This document shows positions 1-7,528 of a DNA stretch of 64,000 nt, one piece after another. Both the position numbers and the translations under genes were made by a program. Under the pieces are notes generated by a model that ran no database searches, was not told where the DNA came from, and worked only from the letters and a program-made list of their open reading frames with translations. The stretch lies in NCBI RefSeq assembly GCF_005503355.1, contig NZ_SCMK01000008.1, forward strand, positions 147,807-211,806, given 5' to 3'. Every line of letters begins with the position of its first letter. The first letter of the stretch is position 1. The DNA is from Sphingomonas sp. 1F27F7B. GTDB taxonomy: Bacteria; Pseudomonadota; Alphaproteobacteria; Sphingomonadales; Sphingomonadaceae.

Positions 1-193
1 CGGCATTGCGGCACACGAACAGGTCGCCGGGATCCGCCTGCATGATATGCTCGGGGACCACCCGCGAATCGGCGCACGATATCATCAGCGCCTTGGGGCT
101 CTGCCCCTGGGTAGCGAGCTTGCCATAGAGGTCGCTCTGGTTCGGGAAGACGGTCTTCTCGAAGCTGAAGACCCGACCAATCAACTCGTTCAC
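1..193 (-). CDS. Beta-carbonic anhydrase, N-terminal part (runs off the window)
   Basis: The product interconverts CO2 and bicarbonate in the cytoplasm using a zinc ion. Only the first 64 residues are present. They read VNELIGRVFSFEKTVF and continue to the class signature CADSRVVPEH, where the Cys and the Asp-Arg pair are the zinc and dyad residues of beta-class enzymes, and the fragment ends in the FVCRNA segment. The GTG start at 193 is chosen because an AGGAG sits eight bases upstream on the minus strand. The 3' end lies outside the window, so the second half of the zinc site (His-x2-Cys) cannot be checked. Confidence 0.88.
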   Translation of the reverse strand, partial: MNELIGRVFSFEKTVFPNQSDLYGKLATQGQSPKALMISCADSRVVPEHIMQADPGDLFVCRNA

Positions 194-276
194 GGTTACA
201 ACTCCTATTAACTCGGAGTGCAACCTAAGGACCCAGTTTTGCCGCAGCGCAGCGGAACTGTGAGAAAGTGTTGCCG

Positions 277-1596
277 TCAGCCGGGCAGGCGGATTTCCGC
301 GATGAGCCCCGTGCGCGGCGGGGCGGCATTGGCGAGGACGAGCCTGCCCTTCTCCAGCGCCACGGCCTGCTGGACGATGGCAAGGCCAAGCCCCATCCCC
401 TTGGTATTGCGGCCCCGCTCGACATCGAGCCGGACAAAGGGCTGCAACGCTTCCTCGATCTTGCCGGGCGGAATGCCGGGGCCGTCGTCCTCGACCCGGA
501 AGACCAGTTCCCCCGCTTCCTCCGTCACCGTCACCCGCACGGATTTGCCGTAGTGCAGCGCGTTCTCGATCAGATTGCTCAGCGCCCGGCGGAGCATCGA
601 GGGGCGCGCCACCCATTCCAGGTGCTGCGGCCCCGAATAGCGCGCATCGCGCCCGCGATCGGTGGCATCCTCCACCAGCGTCGTCGCCATCACCGCGACG
701 TCGACCGCGACGGCAGGCTCGGGATCGTCTTCCCCCTTCAGGAAGGTGAGCAGCGAGGCGATCATGTCGTCCATCTCGCTCACATCGTCCTGCATCGCGC
801 GGCGGCTCTCCTCGTCGCGCACCTCTTCGAGCCGCAGCTGGAGCCGGGCGAGCGGAGTGCGCAGATCATGCCCCACCGCCGCCAGTGCCTGGGTGCGATT
901 GTCGATCAGCTCATGGATGCGGCGCTGCATGCCGTTGAAGGCATGGATCAGGCCGCGAATCTCCGCGGTGCCTTCTTCCTCCACCACCGTCACGCCGTCG
1001 CCCGAGCCGACCCTGCCGATCGCACGGACCAGCTTGCGCAGCGGCAGCAGCGTGCTTCGGATCAACAGCGCGCCGAGCGTGAGCAGGAGCAGCGCCGGCA
1101 CCAGCGCGACCAGCGTGCGCTCGATCGCGAACTGCCAGACCTGGACCGCCTCGCGCGTCTTGAACACGACCCAGCTGCCGTCATCAAGGCGCATCTCGCC
1201 GGCGACGACCTGGCCATGGGCGCTCGGCGCCAGGCGCAACTGCAGATGCAATTCCTTGAGCCCCTTCTCCCAATTGGTCACCTGCGCTTCCATCCGCTTC
1301 TGGCGTGGCGGGAAAGCGGGACGTTCGGGAATGGTGGGCGACCAGCGGACAATGTATCGATCGGTCGTCAGCTCGAGCGCGGCAGCCGCTCGCTCGGCCA
1401 CCGGGCGCTCGCTCAGCAGTTTCTCCGCGATCACCAGATGCTCGGCGAGCCGGTGCGCATCACTCTCCTCGATCGAATAGCGCGAGGCGCGTTCGTACAG
1501 GAAGGTGCTCGCCCCGAACTCGATCGCGACGGTGAGCAGCAGGATGAGCAGGATCCTGCCGAGCAGTCCCAGCGGATGGCGCGGGACGATGCTCAG
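277..1596 (-). CDS. OmpR-partner sensor histidine kinase
   Basis: This is a membrane sensor kinase that should phosphorylate the response regulator encoded just upstream. Reading from a CTG at 1596 gives 439 residues: a first membrane helix near residues 8-28, a periplasmic loop of about 130 residues, a second helix near 159-180, a HAMP linker, a dimerisation domain with the phospho-accepting His in AVGHDLRTPL (about residue 243), and an ATPase domain with NLIENALHYG, VEDDGPGIP and GMGLGLAIV. The start is unusual. The frame has no ATG or GTG before 1434, but a GTG at 1434 would delete the first helix, so I favour the CTG that overlaps the TGA of the regulator. The ligand is unknown. Confidence 0.88.
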   Translation of the reverse strand: MSIVPRHPLGLLGRILLILLLTVAIEFGASTFLYERASRYSIEESDAHRLAEHLVIAEKLLSERPVAERAAAALELTTDRYIVRWSPTIPERPAFPPRQKRMEAQVTNWEKGLKELHLQLRLAPSAHGQVVAGEMRLDDGSWVVFKTREAVQVWQFAIERTLVALVPALLLLTLGALLIRSTLLPLRKLVRAIGRVGSGDGVTVVEEEGTAEIRGLIHAFNGMQRRIHELIDNRTQALAAVGHDLRTPLARLQLRLEEVRDEESRRAMQDDVSEMDDMIASLLTFLKGEDDPEPAVAVDVAVMATTLVEDATDRGRDARYSGPQHLEWVARPSMLRRALSNLIENALHYGKSVRVTVTEEAGELVFRVEDDGPGIPPGKIEEALQPFVRLDVERGRNTKGMGLGLAIVQQAVALEKGRLVLANAAPPRTGLIAEIRLPG

Positions 1597-2303
1597 GAGC
1601 GAGTTACCTCTGCACGGAAAATATAGCCGATCCCGCGCACCGTGCCGATCGGCGGCTCGTGGCCGGCGGCGGAGATCTTGCGACGCAAGCGGCTGACCAG
1701 CACGTCGACGCTGCGATCCGAACTGTCGCCAAGGCGCACGCGCGACAGCTCGACGAGACGCTCGCGCGCGATAACCCGCTGGGGCTGGCCGAGGAACGCC
1801 GCGAGCAGATCGAACTCGGCGCCCGTCAGCTCGACCACGGCGCCGCTCGGCGACTTCACTTCGCGGCGCGGGAAGTTGACCGTCCAGCCGTCGAAATGCG
1901 CCTGGGTCTCGCGGTCGCCGCCCGCCATCCGCTCCAGCCCGCCGCGGCGGAGCACGGCGCGGATCCGCGCCGTCAGCTCACGCGTGCTGAACGGCTTGGC
2001 GAGATAGTCGTCGGCCCCCAGCTCGAGCCCGAGCACACGATCATGCTCGCTGCCCTTGGCACTGACGAAGATGATCGGCACGTCGCTCTTGCGCCGCACC
2101 TCGCGGCACAGATCGATGCCGCTGGTGCCGGGCAACATGATGTCGAGCAGCACCAGGTCCACCGGCCCATTGTCGAACGCCAGCCACATCTCCGGCGCGG
2201 TGGCCGCCTGGCGGACCGAATAGCCATTTTCCTGAAGCGCCCGCGCCGTGAGGGTCCGCAGGGCCGGATCGTCTTCCACCAGCACGATGACAGGGGCGCT
2301 CAT
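1593..2303 (-). CDS. OmpR/PhoB-family response regulator
   Basis: The product is a two-domain DNA-binding response regulator of 236 residues. The receiver domain has the acidic pair EDD near residues 10-12, the phospho-acceptor Asp54 in LVLLDIMLPG, and the Lys in YLAKPFS. The C-terminal winged helix contains LTGAEFDLLAAF and ends with SRLRRKISAAG and VRGIGYIF, which is the OmpR class pattern. The stop codon overlaps the start of the sensor kinase by four bases, so the two genes are co-translated. The target genes cannot be read from the sequence; the divergent secreted protein at 2499 is one candidate. Confidence 0.93.
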   Translation of the reverse strand: MSAPVIVLVEDDPALRTLTARALQENGYSVRQAATAPEMWLAFDNGPVDLVLLDIMLPGTSGIDLCREVRRKSDVPIIFVSAKGSEHDRVLGLELGADDYLAKPFSTRELTARIRAVLRRGGLERMAGGDRETQAHFDGWTVNFPRREVKSPSGAVVELTGAEFDLLAAFLGQPQRVIARERLVELSRVRLGDSSDRSVDVLVSRLRRKISAAGHEPPIGTVRGIGYIFRAEVTRS

Positions 2304-2498
2304 GCCATGGTCTCACAAAAACTCATTGCCGGCACTTAGGCGTCTCCCTGGGCACCCTCAAGGCCGCCCCGGGATTACAGCAATGCTTTGTCACGAACCA
2401 GCATCGCTTCGCAACCCTCGGGAAAATCTTCCTTACAGGCGGGCAAAGCACCGCTCAGCCGCCGCCGCTATCTCCGGTCCCTGCACAAAGGAGATTGC

Positions 2499-2744
2499 AT
2501 GAAACTCGCCCTTGCCGCGATGGCGGCTCCCCTCCTGCTCCTCGTTCCGGCCGCGCAGGCCCAGTCGCTGCACGAAACGCACCAGCTCGTCTGGGCGCCA
2601 TCGGGCAAGACCCCGGTCGCGCACTGGCGCATGCGCGGCAAGCCGGCTTGCCAGCCGGCGCAGAGCCATCACCAGGCGGGCAAGACCGCCCTCCCCGTGC
2701 GCGCCAAGTGCGGCGTGCAGGACGTGTCGGCCAAGGGCCGATAG
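2499..2744 (+). CDS. Small secreted protein of unknown function
   Basis: This 81-residue protein begins with a clear Sec signal peptide (MKLALAAMAAPLLLLVPAAQAQ, cleavage after AQA). The mature part is about 60 residues, rich in His and Lys, with two Cys (KPACQPA and RAKCGVQ) that could form a periplasmic disulfide. An AAGGAG lies six bases before the ATG, which fixes the start. It is divergent from the OmpR-type regulator, so it may be under its control. I do not recognise the family. A longer frame opens upstream but lacks a ribosome site and would bury the signal peptide. Confidence 0.65.
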   Translation: MKLALAAMAAPLLLLVPAAQAQSLHETHQLVWAPSGKTPVAHWRMRGKPACQPAQSHHQAGKTALPVRAKCGVQDVSAKGR

Positions 2745-2802
2745 GGACACATCCCCCTCCCCCGTGTCCCCAACCCGCGCAGCCCAGGCTGCGCGGGCCG
2801 TC

Positions 2803-4155
2803 CTAGGCCCGGCCCGCCCGCCTGATCTCGGCCAGGTCGATGCCGAACCGGGCGATCTTGTCGTACAGCGTCTTGCGCGGGACGCCGAGCTCGGCGAGCG
2901 TCAGCGATACCCGGCCGTCATGCCGCAGCAGCGCGTCGCGGATCAGATTCTCCTCGAACTTCGCCACCCGCGCCGGAAGATCCGCCTGGCCGTTCGGGCC
3001 CTGGGCGCCGGGAAAGCTCCGGCCCGCCGCCACTTCGAACGCGAAATTCCTGAGTTCGCGCACATTGCCCGGCCAGCCATGCCCGGCGAGATGGGCGTGC
3101 ACCGCCGCATCCAGCGCCACATCGCTCACGCCCAGCTGCTGCTTCGCCTCTTCGATGAACGCGGCGAACAGCAGGAACACGTCGCCGGTGCATTCGCGCA
3201 GCGCCGGCACGCGCAGCCGCATCGTCGCCAGGCGATAATAGAGGTCGGCGCGGAACCGCCCCTCGGCGACGGCCTGGGCGACATCCCCCTTGGCGGTTGC
3301 GATCACGCGCAGGTCCACCGGCTCCGGGCGCTCCGCGCCGATCGGCTGCACCTCGCGCTCCTCGAGCACGCGCAGCAGGCGCGCCTGCATCGCCAGCGGC
3401 ATCGAATCGATCTCGTCGAGCAGCAGGGTGCCGCCGCTCGACGATGCGATGCGCCCGGTGCGCGACAGCCGGGTATGCGGCACACTGTCGGCGGCGTGGC
3501 CGAACAGCTCGATCTCGGCGATCCCCTCGGGCAGGGCCGCACAATTGACCGCGATGAACGGCTTGCCCCGCCGGCGGCCGCTCCGATGCAGCATCCGCGC
3601 GACCAGCTCCTTGCCCGTGCCGGTCTCGCCTTCGAGCAGGATGTCGATATCGGTCTCGGCCAGCTGCCCGATCATCGCCCGCAGCCGGACCATCGCCGGG
3701 CTCTCGCCGATCAGCGGGCTCTCCTCCTGCGCGGCAATGGCGGCGGCGGCGCGCAGGCGGCGATTCTCGATGACCAGCGCACGGCGATCGAGCGCGCGGC
3801 GGACGGCCACGAGCAGCCGCTCGGCGGCGAAGGGCTTGGGAATGAAGTCGAACGCGCCGTCGTGCAGCGCCGCTACCGCCATCGGCACGTCGCCATGCCC
3901 GGTCACGAGCAGCACGGGGATGTCGCCGTCGATCGCACGGATGCGTGCGAGGAGTTCCAGCCCGTCCATGCCGGGCATGCGGATGTCGGAGACGACCACG
4001 CCGGGGAAGTCCGGCGTCAGCCGCGCCAGCGCCGCCGCCGCGCGATCGAACGACAGGACCTGGAGCCCGGCCAGCTCGAGCGTCTGGACCGTGGCGAGCC
4101 GAAGCTGCTCGTCATCCTCGACGAACATCACGATGGGATTGTCGGGCGCAAACAT
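2803..4155 (-). CDS. dctD: DctD-like response regulator of the NtrC class, GAFTGA loop replaced
   Basis: This 450-residue protein is the partner of the sensor kinase encoded just upstream and should control C4-dicarboxylate uptake. It has a receiver domain with phospho-acceptor Asp57 (VVVSDIRMPG), an AAA+ domain with Walker A GETGTGKE at 176-183 and Walker B LLLDEID at 244-250, and a C-terminal Fis-type helix-turn-helix (GVPRKTLYDKI). The oddity is the sigma-54 contact loop. After ELFGH, where activators carry GAFTGA, this protein has DSVPHT (about 223-228) at the same spacing. Family members without this loop, such as Rhodobacter NtrC, work with sigma-70 polymerase, so sigma-54 activation is doubtful here. 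The start overlaps the dctB stop (ATGA). Confidence 0.9.
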   Translation of the reverse strand: MFAPDNPIVMFVEDDEQLRLATVQTLELAGLQVLSFDRAAAALARLTPDFPGVVVSDIRMPGMDGLELLARIRAIDGDIPVLLVTGHGDVPMAVAALHDGAFDFIPKPFAAERLLVAVRRALDRRALVIENRRLRAAAAIAAQEESPLIGESPAMVRLRAMIGQLAETDIDILLEGETGTGKELVARMLHRSGRRRGKPFIAVNCAALPEGIAEIELFGHAADSVPHTRLSRTGRIASSSGGTLLLDEIDSMPLAMQARLLRVLEEREVQPIGAERPEPVDLRVIATAKGDVAQAVAEGRFRADLYYRLATMRLRVPALRECTGDVFLLFAAFIEEAKQQLGVSDVALDAAVHAHLAGHGWPGNVRELRNFAFEVAAGRSFPGAQGPNGQADLPARVAKFEENLIRDALLRHDGRVSLTLAELGVPRKTLYDKIARFGIDLAEIRRAGRA

Positions 4156-5939
4156 CAGGCGGCCTTCAGCTGGAGGTGGAATGCGGCGCCACCGCCCGGA
4201 CCAGGCGTGTGCGCGATATCGCCGCCGAACTCACGCGCGATATCGCGGGCGATCGCCAGGCCGAGACCGAGGCCGCCCGGCTTGGCCGAAGTGAAGGGCG
4301 AGAAGAGCGTGTCCGCGATTTCGGGATCGACGCCGGGCCCGTTGTCGATCACCGACAGCCGCACCGCGTCTCCATCCCGCGCGCCCTCCACCAGCACGCG
4401 CGCCTCCTTCATGCCCTGCACTGCGTCGAGCGCGTTCTGGAGCAGGTTGATCAGGATCTGCTCGAGCCGGATCCGGTCTCCCCGAACGACAAGCTGGCGC
4501 AGCCCCCTGGGCATCTTGAGCGCCACCACGCCGCGCGCGCGCTCGCCGAGCAGCAGCAGCGTGCCGTCCAGGATCGAACCCAGCTCGGCATTCCCCTCCA
4601 CCGGCGTCTTGCGCCGGGCAAAGGCGCGGAGCTCCGAAGTGATCGTGCCGATCCGCTCGGTCAGCGAGACGATCTGCTTCAGATTGGCGCGCGCATTGTC
4701 GGGCGCCGCGCGATCGAGAAAGGTCGAGGCGTTCTCGGCAAAGGTGCGGATCGCCGCCACCGGCTGGTTGATCTCATGCGCCACGCCCGCAGTGATCTGG
4801 CCGAGCGAACCCAGGCGGCTGGCCTGGGCCAGTTCCTCGCGCGCCGCACGATAGCGGCGATCGGCTTCGATGCGCTCCTCGGACTCGACGATCAGGCGGG
4901 CATTGGCATCACGCAGCTCGGCGGTGCGCCGTTCCACTTCCGCTTCCAGCCGCGCCTGGTGGTGGCGCTGCAGGCGGCGCTTCTCGGCCGAGCGCAGCGC
5001 GAAGCCGATCAGCATGCCCGCGGTCAGCAGGATCGCCAGCGCGATCAGCAGCGCCTGGGTGCGCGCCGCGGCCAGCGGCGGCTCGAGCGGCGCAAGATGG
5101 ATCAGGTGTGCGCCCGCCAGCGGCGCCGGCTCGGCGGCGGCGCGATAGCGCTGCGCCTTGCCCCCCGCCGCGACGCTCGCCGCAGCCCCGTCGATCGTCA
5201 GCGGCGCGCGTCCGGGCGGCTGCGATCCGAACTGCAGCGTACGGCGGGCATCGGCGAGCGTCGCCGCGTCGAGCGCCCGCGTCGCCTGGAAGCGCCAGCC
5301 CCGGATCGAAGTGACCAGGATCACGCCATGCGCATCCGTGACGATGGTGATGCCCGGCGCCCGCGCCCAGGCCGTCTCGACATCGTCGAACTCGACCTTG
5401 ACCACGACGACGCCGAGCGCCTGCCCGCCGCGATCGACCCGGCGCGCGAGATAGAGGCCGGGCCGGCCGCTGATCGTGCCGAGCGCGAACAGCTCCGAGG
5501 CGCCGCGCTCCATCGCGTCGCGGAAATAGGGCCGGAAGCCATAGACCTGGCCGACAAAGCTGGTCGGCAGCTGCCAGTTGCTCGCCGCGACTGTCTTGCC
5601 ATGGCGATCGATGACATAGATCACCGCGGCATCGGTGCGCGCCGCGAGCAGCTCCAGCGTGGCGTTGAGGCGACGCTGCGCCACCGGATCGCCGCCGCGC
5701 AGCGCCGGCGCTATCTCCGGATTCTCGCTGAGGACCAGCGGCAGCAGCCGGAACTTCTGCAGCTCGGAATTGAGCAGCCCGACATGCGCGCGCGCCGTCT
5801 GCCGCGCCACCGCATCGGCGGAAGCGCGCGCCTGCCCCGTAGCCCAGCGGCTGCCTGCCCAGGCGAGCAGCAGGATCATGGCGATCATCGCACACGCAAG
5901 GAGCAGATGCCGGTAGCGAAGCGGCGCGGATACACTCAT
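4155..5939 (-). CDS. dctB: DctB-like sensor histidine kinase
   Basis: The product is a 594-residue membrane sensor of the DctB type, predicted to sense C4-dicarboxylates in the periplasm. A first membrane helix covers about residues 11-30. A long periplasmic double-PAS-like region follows, with YGFRPYFRDAM and SGRPGLYLARRV, the region that binds dicarboxylate in known DctB. A second helix lies at about 295-314, followed by a coiled coil at 318-372. The phospho-accepting His388 sits in GVAHEINQPVAAI and the ATPase motifs are NLLQNALDAV, VIDNGPG and GGLGLGLAI. It is transcribed with dctD and divergently from dctA, which supports the assignment. A perfect dyad lies directly against its start codon. 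Confidence 0.9.
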   Translation of the reverse strand: MSVSAPLRYRHLLLACAMIAMILLLAWAGSRWATGQARASADAVARQTARAHVGLLNSELQKFRLLPLVLSENPEIAPALRGGDPVAQRRLNATLELLAARTDAAVIYVIDRHGKTVAASNWQLPTSFVGQVYGFRPYFRDAMERGASELFALGTISGRPGLYLARRVDRGGQALGVVVVKVEFDDVETAWARAPGITIVTDAHGVILVTSIRGWRFQATRALDAATLADARRTLQFGSQPPGRAPLTIDGAAASVAAGGKAQRYRAAAEPAPLAGAHLIHLAPLEPPLAAARTQALLIALAILLTAGMLIGFALRSAEKRRLQRHHQARLEAEVERRTAELRDANARLIVESEERIEADRRYRAAREELAQASRLGSLGQITAGVAHEINQPVAAIRTFAENASTFLDRAAPDNARANLKQIVSLTERIGTITSELRAFARRKTPVEGNAELGSILDGTLLLLGERARGVVALKMPRGLRQLVVRGDRIRLEQILINLLQNALDAVQGMKEARVLVEGARDGDAVRLSVIDNGPGVDPEIADTLFSPFTSAKPGGLGLGLAIARDIAREFGGDIAHTPGPGGGAAFHLQLKAA

Positions 5940-5940
5940 T

Positions 5941-5958
5941 TGTGCGGCTTATCGCACA
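5941..5958. promoter_or_regulatory. 18-bp dyad (TGTGCG-N6-CGCACA) at the dctB start
   Basis: The arms TGTGCG and CGCACA are perfectly complementary around a six-base spacer, and the site begins two bases from the dctB ATG. Its place in the dctB-dctA divergent region suggests an operator for the DctD-like regulator, possibly giving autoregulation. That role is inferred from position. Confidence 0.5.
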
Positions 5959-5963
5959 TTCCA

Positions 5964-5985
5964 TGAAAATCCGCGCGGATTTTCA
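5964..5985. promoter_or_regulatory. 22-bp perfect palindrome in the dctB-dctA intergenic region
   Basis: Every base from 5964 to 5985 pairs with its partner across the centre; the arms are TGAAAATCCGC and GCGGATTTTCA. It lies about 170-190 bases upstream of dctA, the usual distance for an enhancer-type site of an NtrC-class activator. I searched the rest of the gap by eye for a GG-N10-GC sigma-54 core and found none. Confidence 0.5.
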
Positions 5986-6157
5986 CACGCATTTCCGCGA
6001 CCCGGCGAGAGCCAATTCCATAATAATATATGTAATCCAAATACTTACTCCGAAATAGCCGAAGCTCTGGAGAGCCGTGGAGAGACGGATATGGTGCACG
6101 GCCAAGGCCCGAGCACAAGAGGCCGCGCGCGCCATGCCGGCGCGACGAGAGGAGAGT

Positions 6158-7528
6158 ATGATCATCCAGTCGATCCCCGACGGGCAGCCCATCGCTGCCC
6201 GCAAGCCCTTCTATCGGCACCTCTATTTCCAGGTGCTCGTGGCGATCGCGCTGGGCGTGACGATCGGCCATTTCTGGCCGTCCGTCGGCGAATCGTTCAA
6301 GCCGCTCGGCGAGGGCTTCATCAAGCTGGTGAAGATGGTGATCGCACCGGTGATCTTCCTCACCGTGGTGAGCGGGATCGCCGGCATGCGCGAGCTGGGC
6401 TCGGTCGGCCGCGTCGCCGCCAAGGCATTCGGCTATTTCCTGTTCTTCTCCACGCTCGCGCTGATCATCGGCCTGATCGTCGCCAATGTCGTCCAGCCAG
6501 GCGCGGGCATGAACGTCGATCCGCGCACGCTCGACGCCGGCGCGGTCGCCGACTTTGCGCACAAGGCGCACGAGACGACGATCACCGGCTTCCTGATGTC
6601 GATCATCCCAACGACTCTCGTCTCAGCGCTCACCGAGGGCTCGATCCTGCAGACGCTGTTCGTCGCGGTGCTGTTCGGCGTCGCGATGGTGCTGGTCGGC
6701 AAGCCCGCCGAGCCGGTGCTCGATCTGGTCGAGCGCGTGGCCCTGATCGTCTTCCGCGTCGTCGGCATCCTGATGCGCGTCGCGCCGATCGGCGCGTTCG
6801 GCGCGATGGCCTTCACCATCGGCAAATACGGCGTCGAATCGCTCGGCAACCTCGTCTGGCTGGTCGGGACCTTCTACGCCACTTCGCTCTTCTTCGTGCT
6901 GGTGGTGCTGGGCATGGTTGCCCGGCTGCACGGCTTCTCGATCCTGCGCCTGCTCGCCTATCTGAAGGCGGAGCTGCTGCTCGTGCTGGGCACCTCCTCG
7001 TCCGAGGCCGCGCTGCCCAGCCTGATGGCCAAGCTGGAAGGCGCCGGCTGCGAGAAGGGCGTGGTCGGCCTGGTCGTGCCCACCGGCTATTCGTTCAACC
7101 TCGACGGCACCAACATCTACATGACGCTCGCCGCGCTGTTCATCGCCCAGGCGACCGGCGTGCACCTGAGCTGGGAAGAGCAGATCCTGCTCGTCCTCGT
7201 CTCGATGCTGAGCTCCAAGGGCGCGGCCGGCGTCACCGGCGCCGGGTTCATCACGCTGGCGGCGACGCTGTCGATCGTGCCGAGCGTGCCGGTGGCGGGC
7301 ATGACGCTGATCCTCGGCGTCGATCGCTTCATGAGCGAGTGCCGCAGCCTGACCAACTTCGTCGGCAACGCCGTGGCCGCGATCGTCGTCGCGCGCTGGG
7401 AGAACAAGCTCGATCGCGCCGCGCTGGATGCGGCGCTCTCGGGTCGCACCCTTTCGAAATCAGAAGACCTAGAACAAATAAATCAGGGAGAGAGCACATG
7501 GGGAAGGGATATCGGCACATCGTCCTGA
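6158..7528 (+). CDS. dctA: C4-dicarboxylate:cation symporter DctA
   Basis: This inner-membrane transporter imports succinate, fumarate and malate with sodium or protons. The 456-residue product carries the family signatures: the serine-rich re-entrant loop [12 protein letters not shown], the segment [18 protein letters not shown] and the segment [19 protein letters not shown]. Several hydrophobic helices fill the rest. The start at 6158 is chosen because AGGAG stands a few bases upstream and because MIIQSIPDG matches the usual short leader; a longer frame adds 27 unlikely residues. It lies divergent from dctBD. Its last 31 bases overlap the TonB receptor gene, which suggests one transcript. 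Confidence 0.94.
   Translation: MIIQSIPDGQPIAARKPFYRHLYFQVLVAIALGVTIGHFWPSVGESFKPLGEGFIKLVKMVIAPVIFLTVVSGIAGMRELGSVGRVAAKAFGYFLFFSTLALIIGLIVANVVQPGAGMNVDPRTLDAGAVADFAHKAHETTITGFLMSIIPTTLVSALTEGSILQTLFVAVLFGVAMVLVGKPAEPVLDLVERVALIVFRVVGILMRVAPIGAFGAMAFTIGKYGVESLGNLVWLVGTFYATSLFFVLVVLGMVARLHGFSILRLLAYLKAELLLVLGTSSSEAALPSLMAKLEGAGCEKGVVGLVVPTGYSFNLDGTNIYMTLAALFIAQATGVHLSWEEQILLVLVSMLSSKGAAGVTGAGFITLAATLSIVPSVPVAGMTLILGVDRFMSECRSLTNFVGNAVAAIVVARWENKLDRAALDAALSGRTLSKSEDLEQINQGESTWGRDIGTSS

Noticed and set aside
5940..6157. A sigma-54 promoter before dctA
   Set aside because: No GG-N10-GC core with TGGC/TTGC context could be found by eye on the plus strand, so none is annotated.
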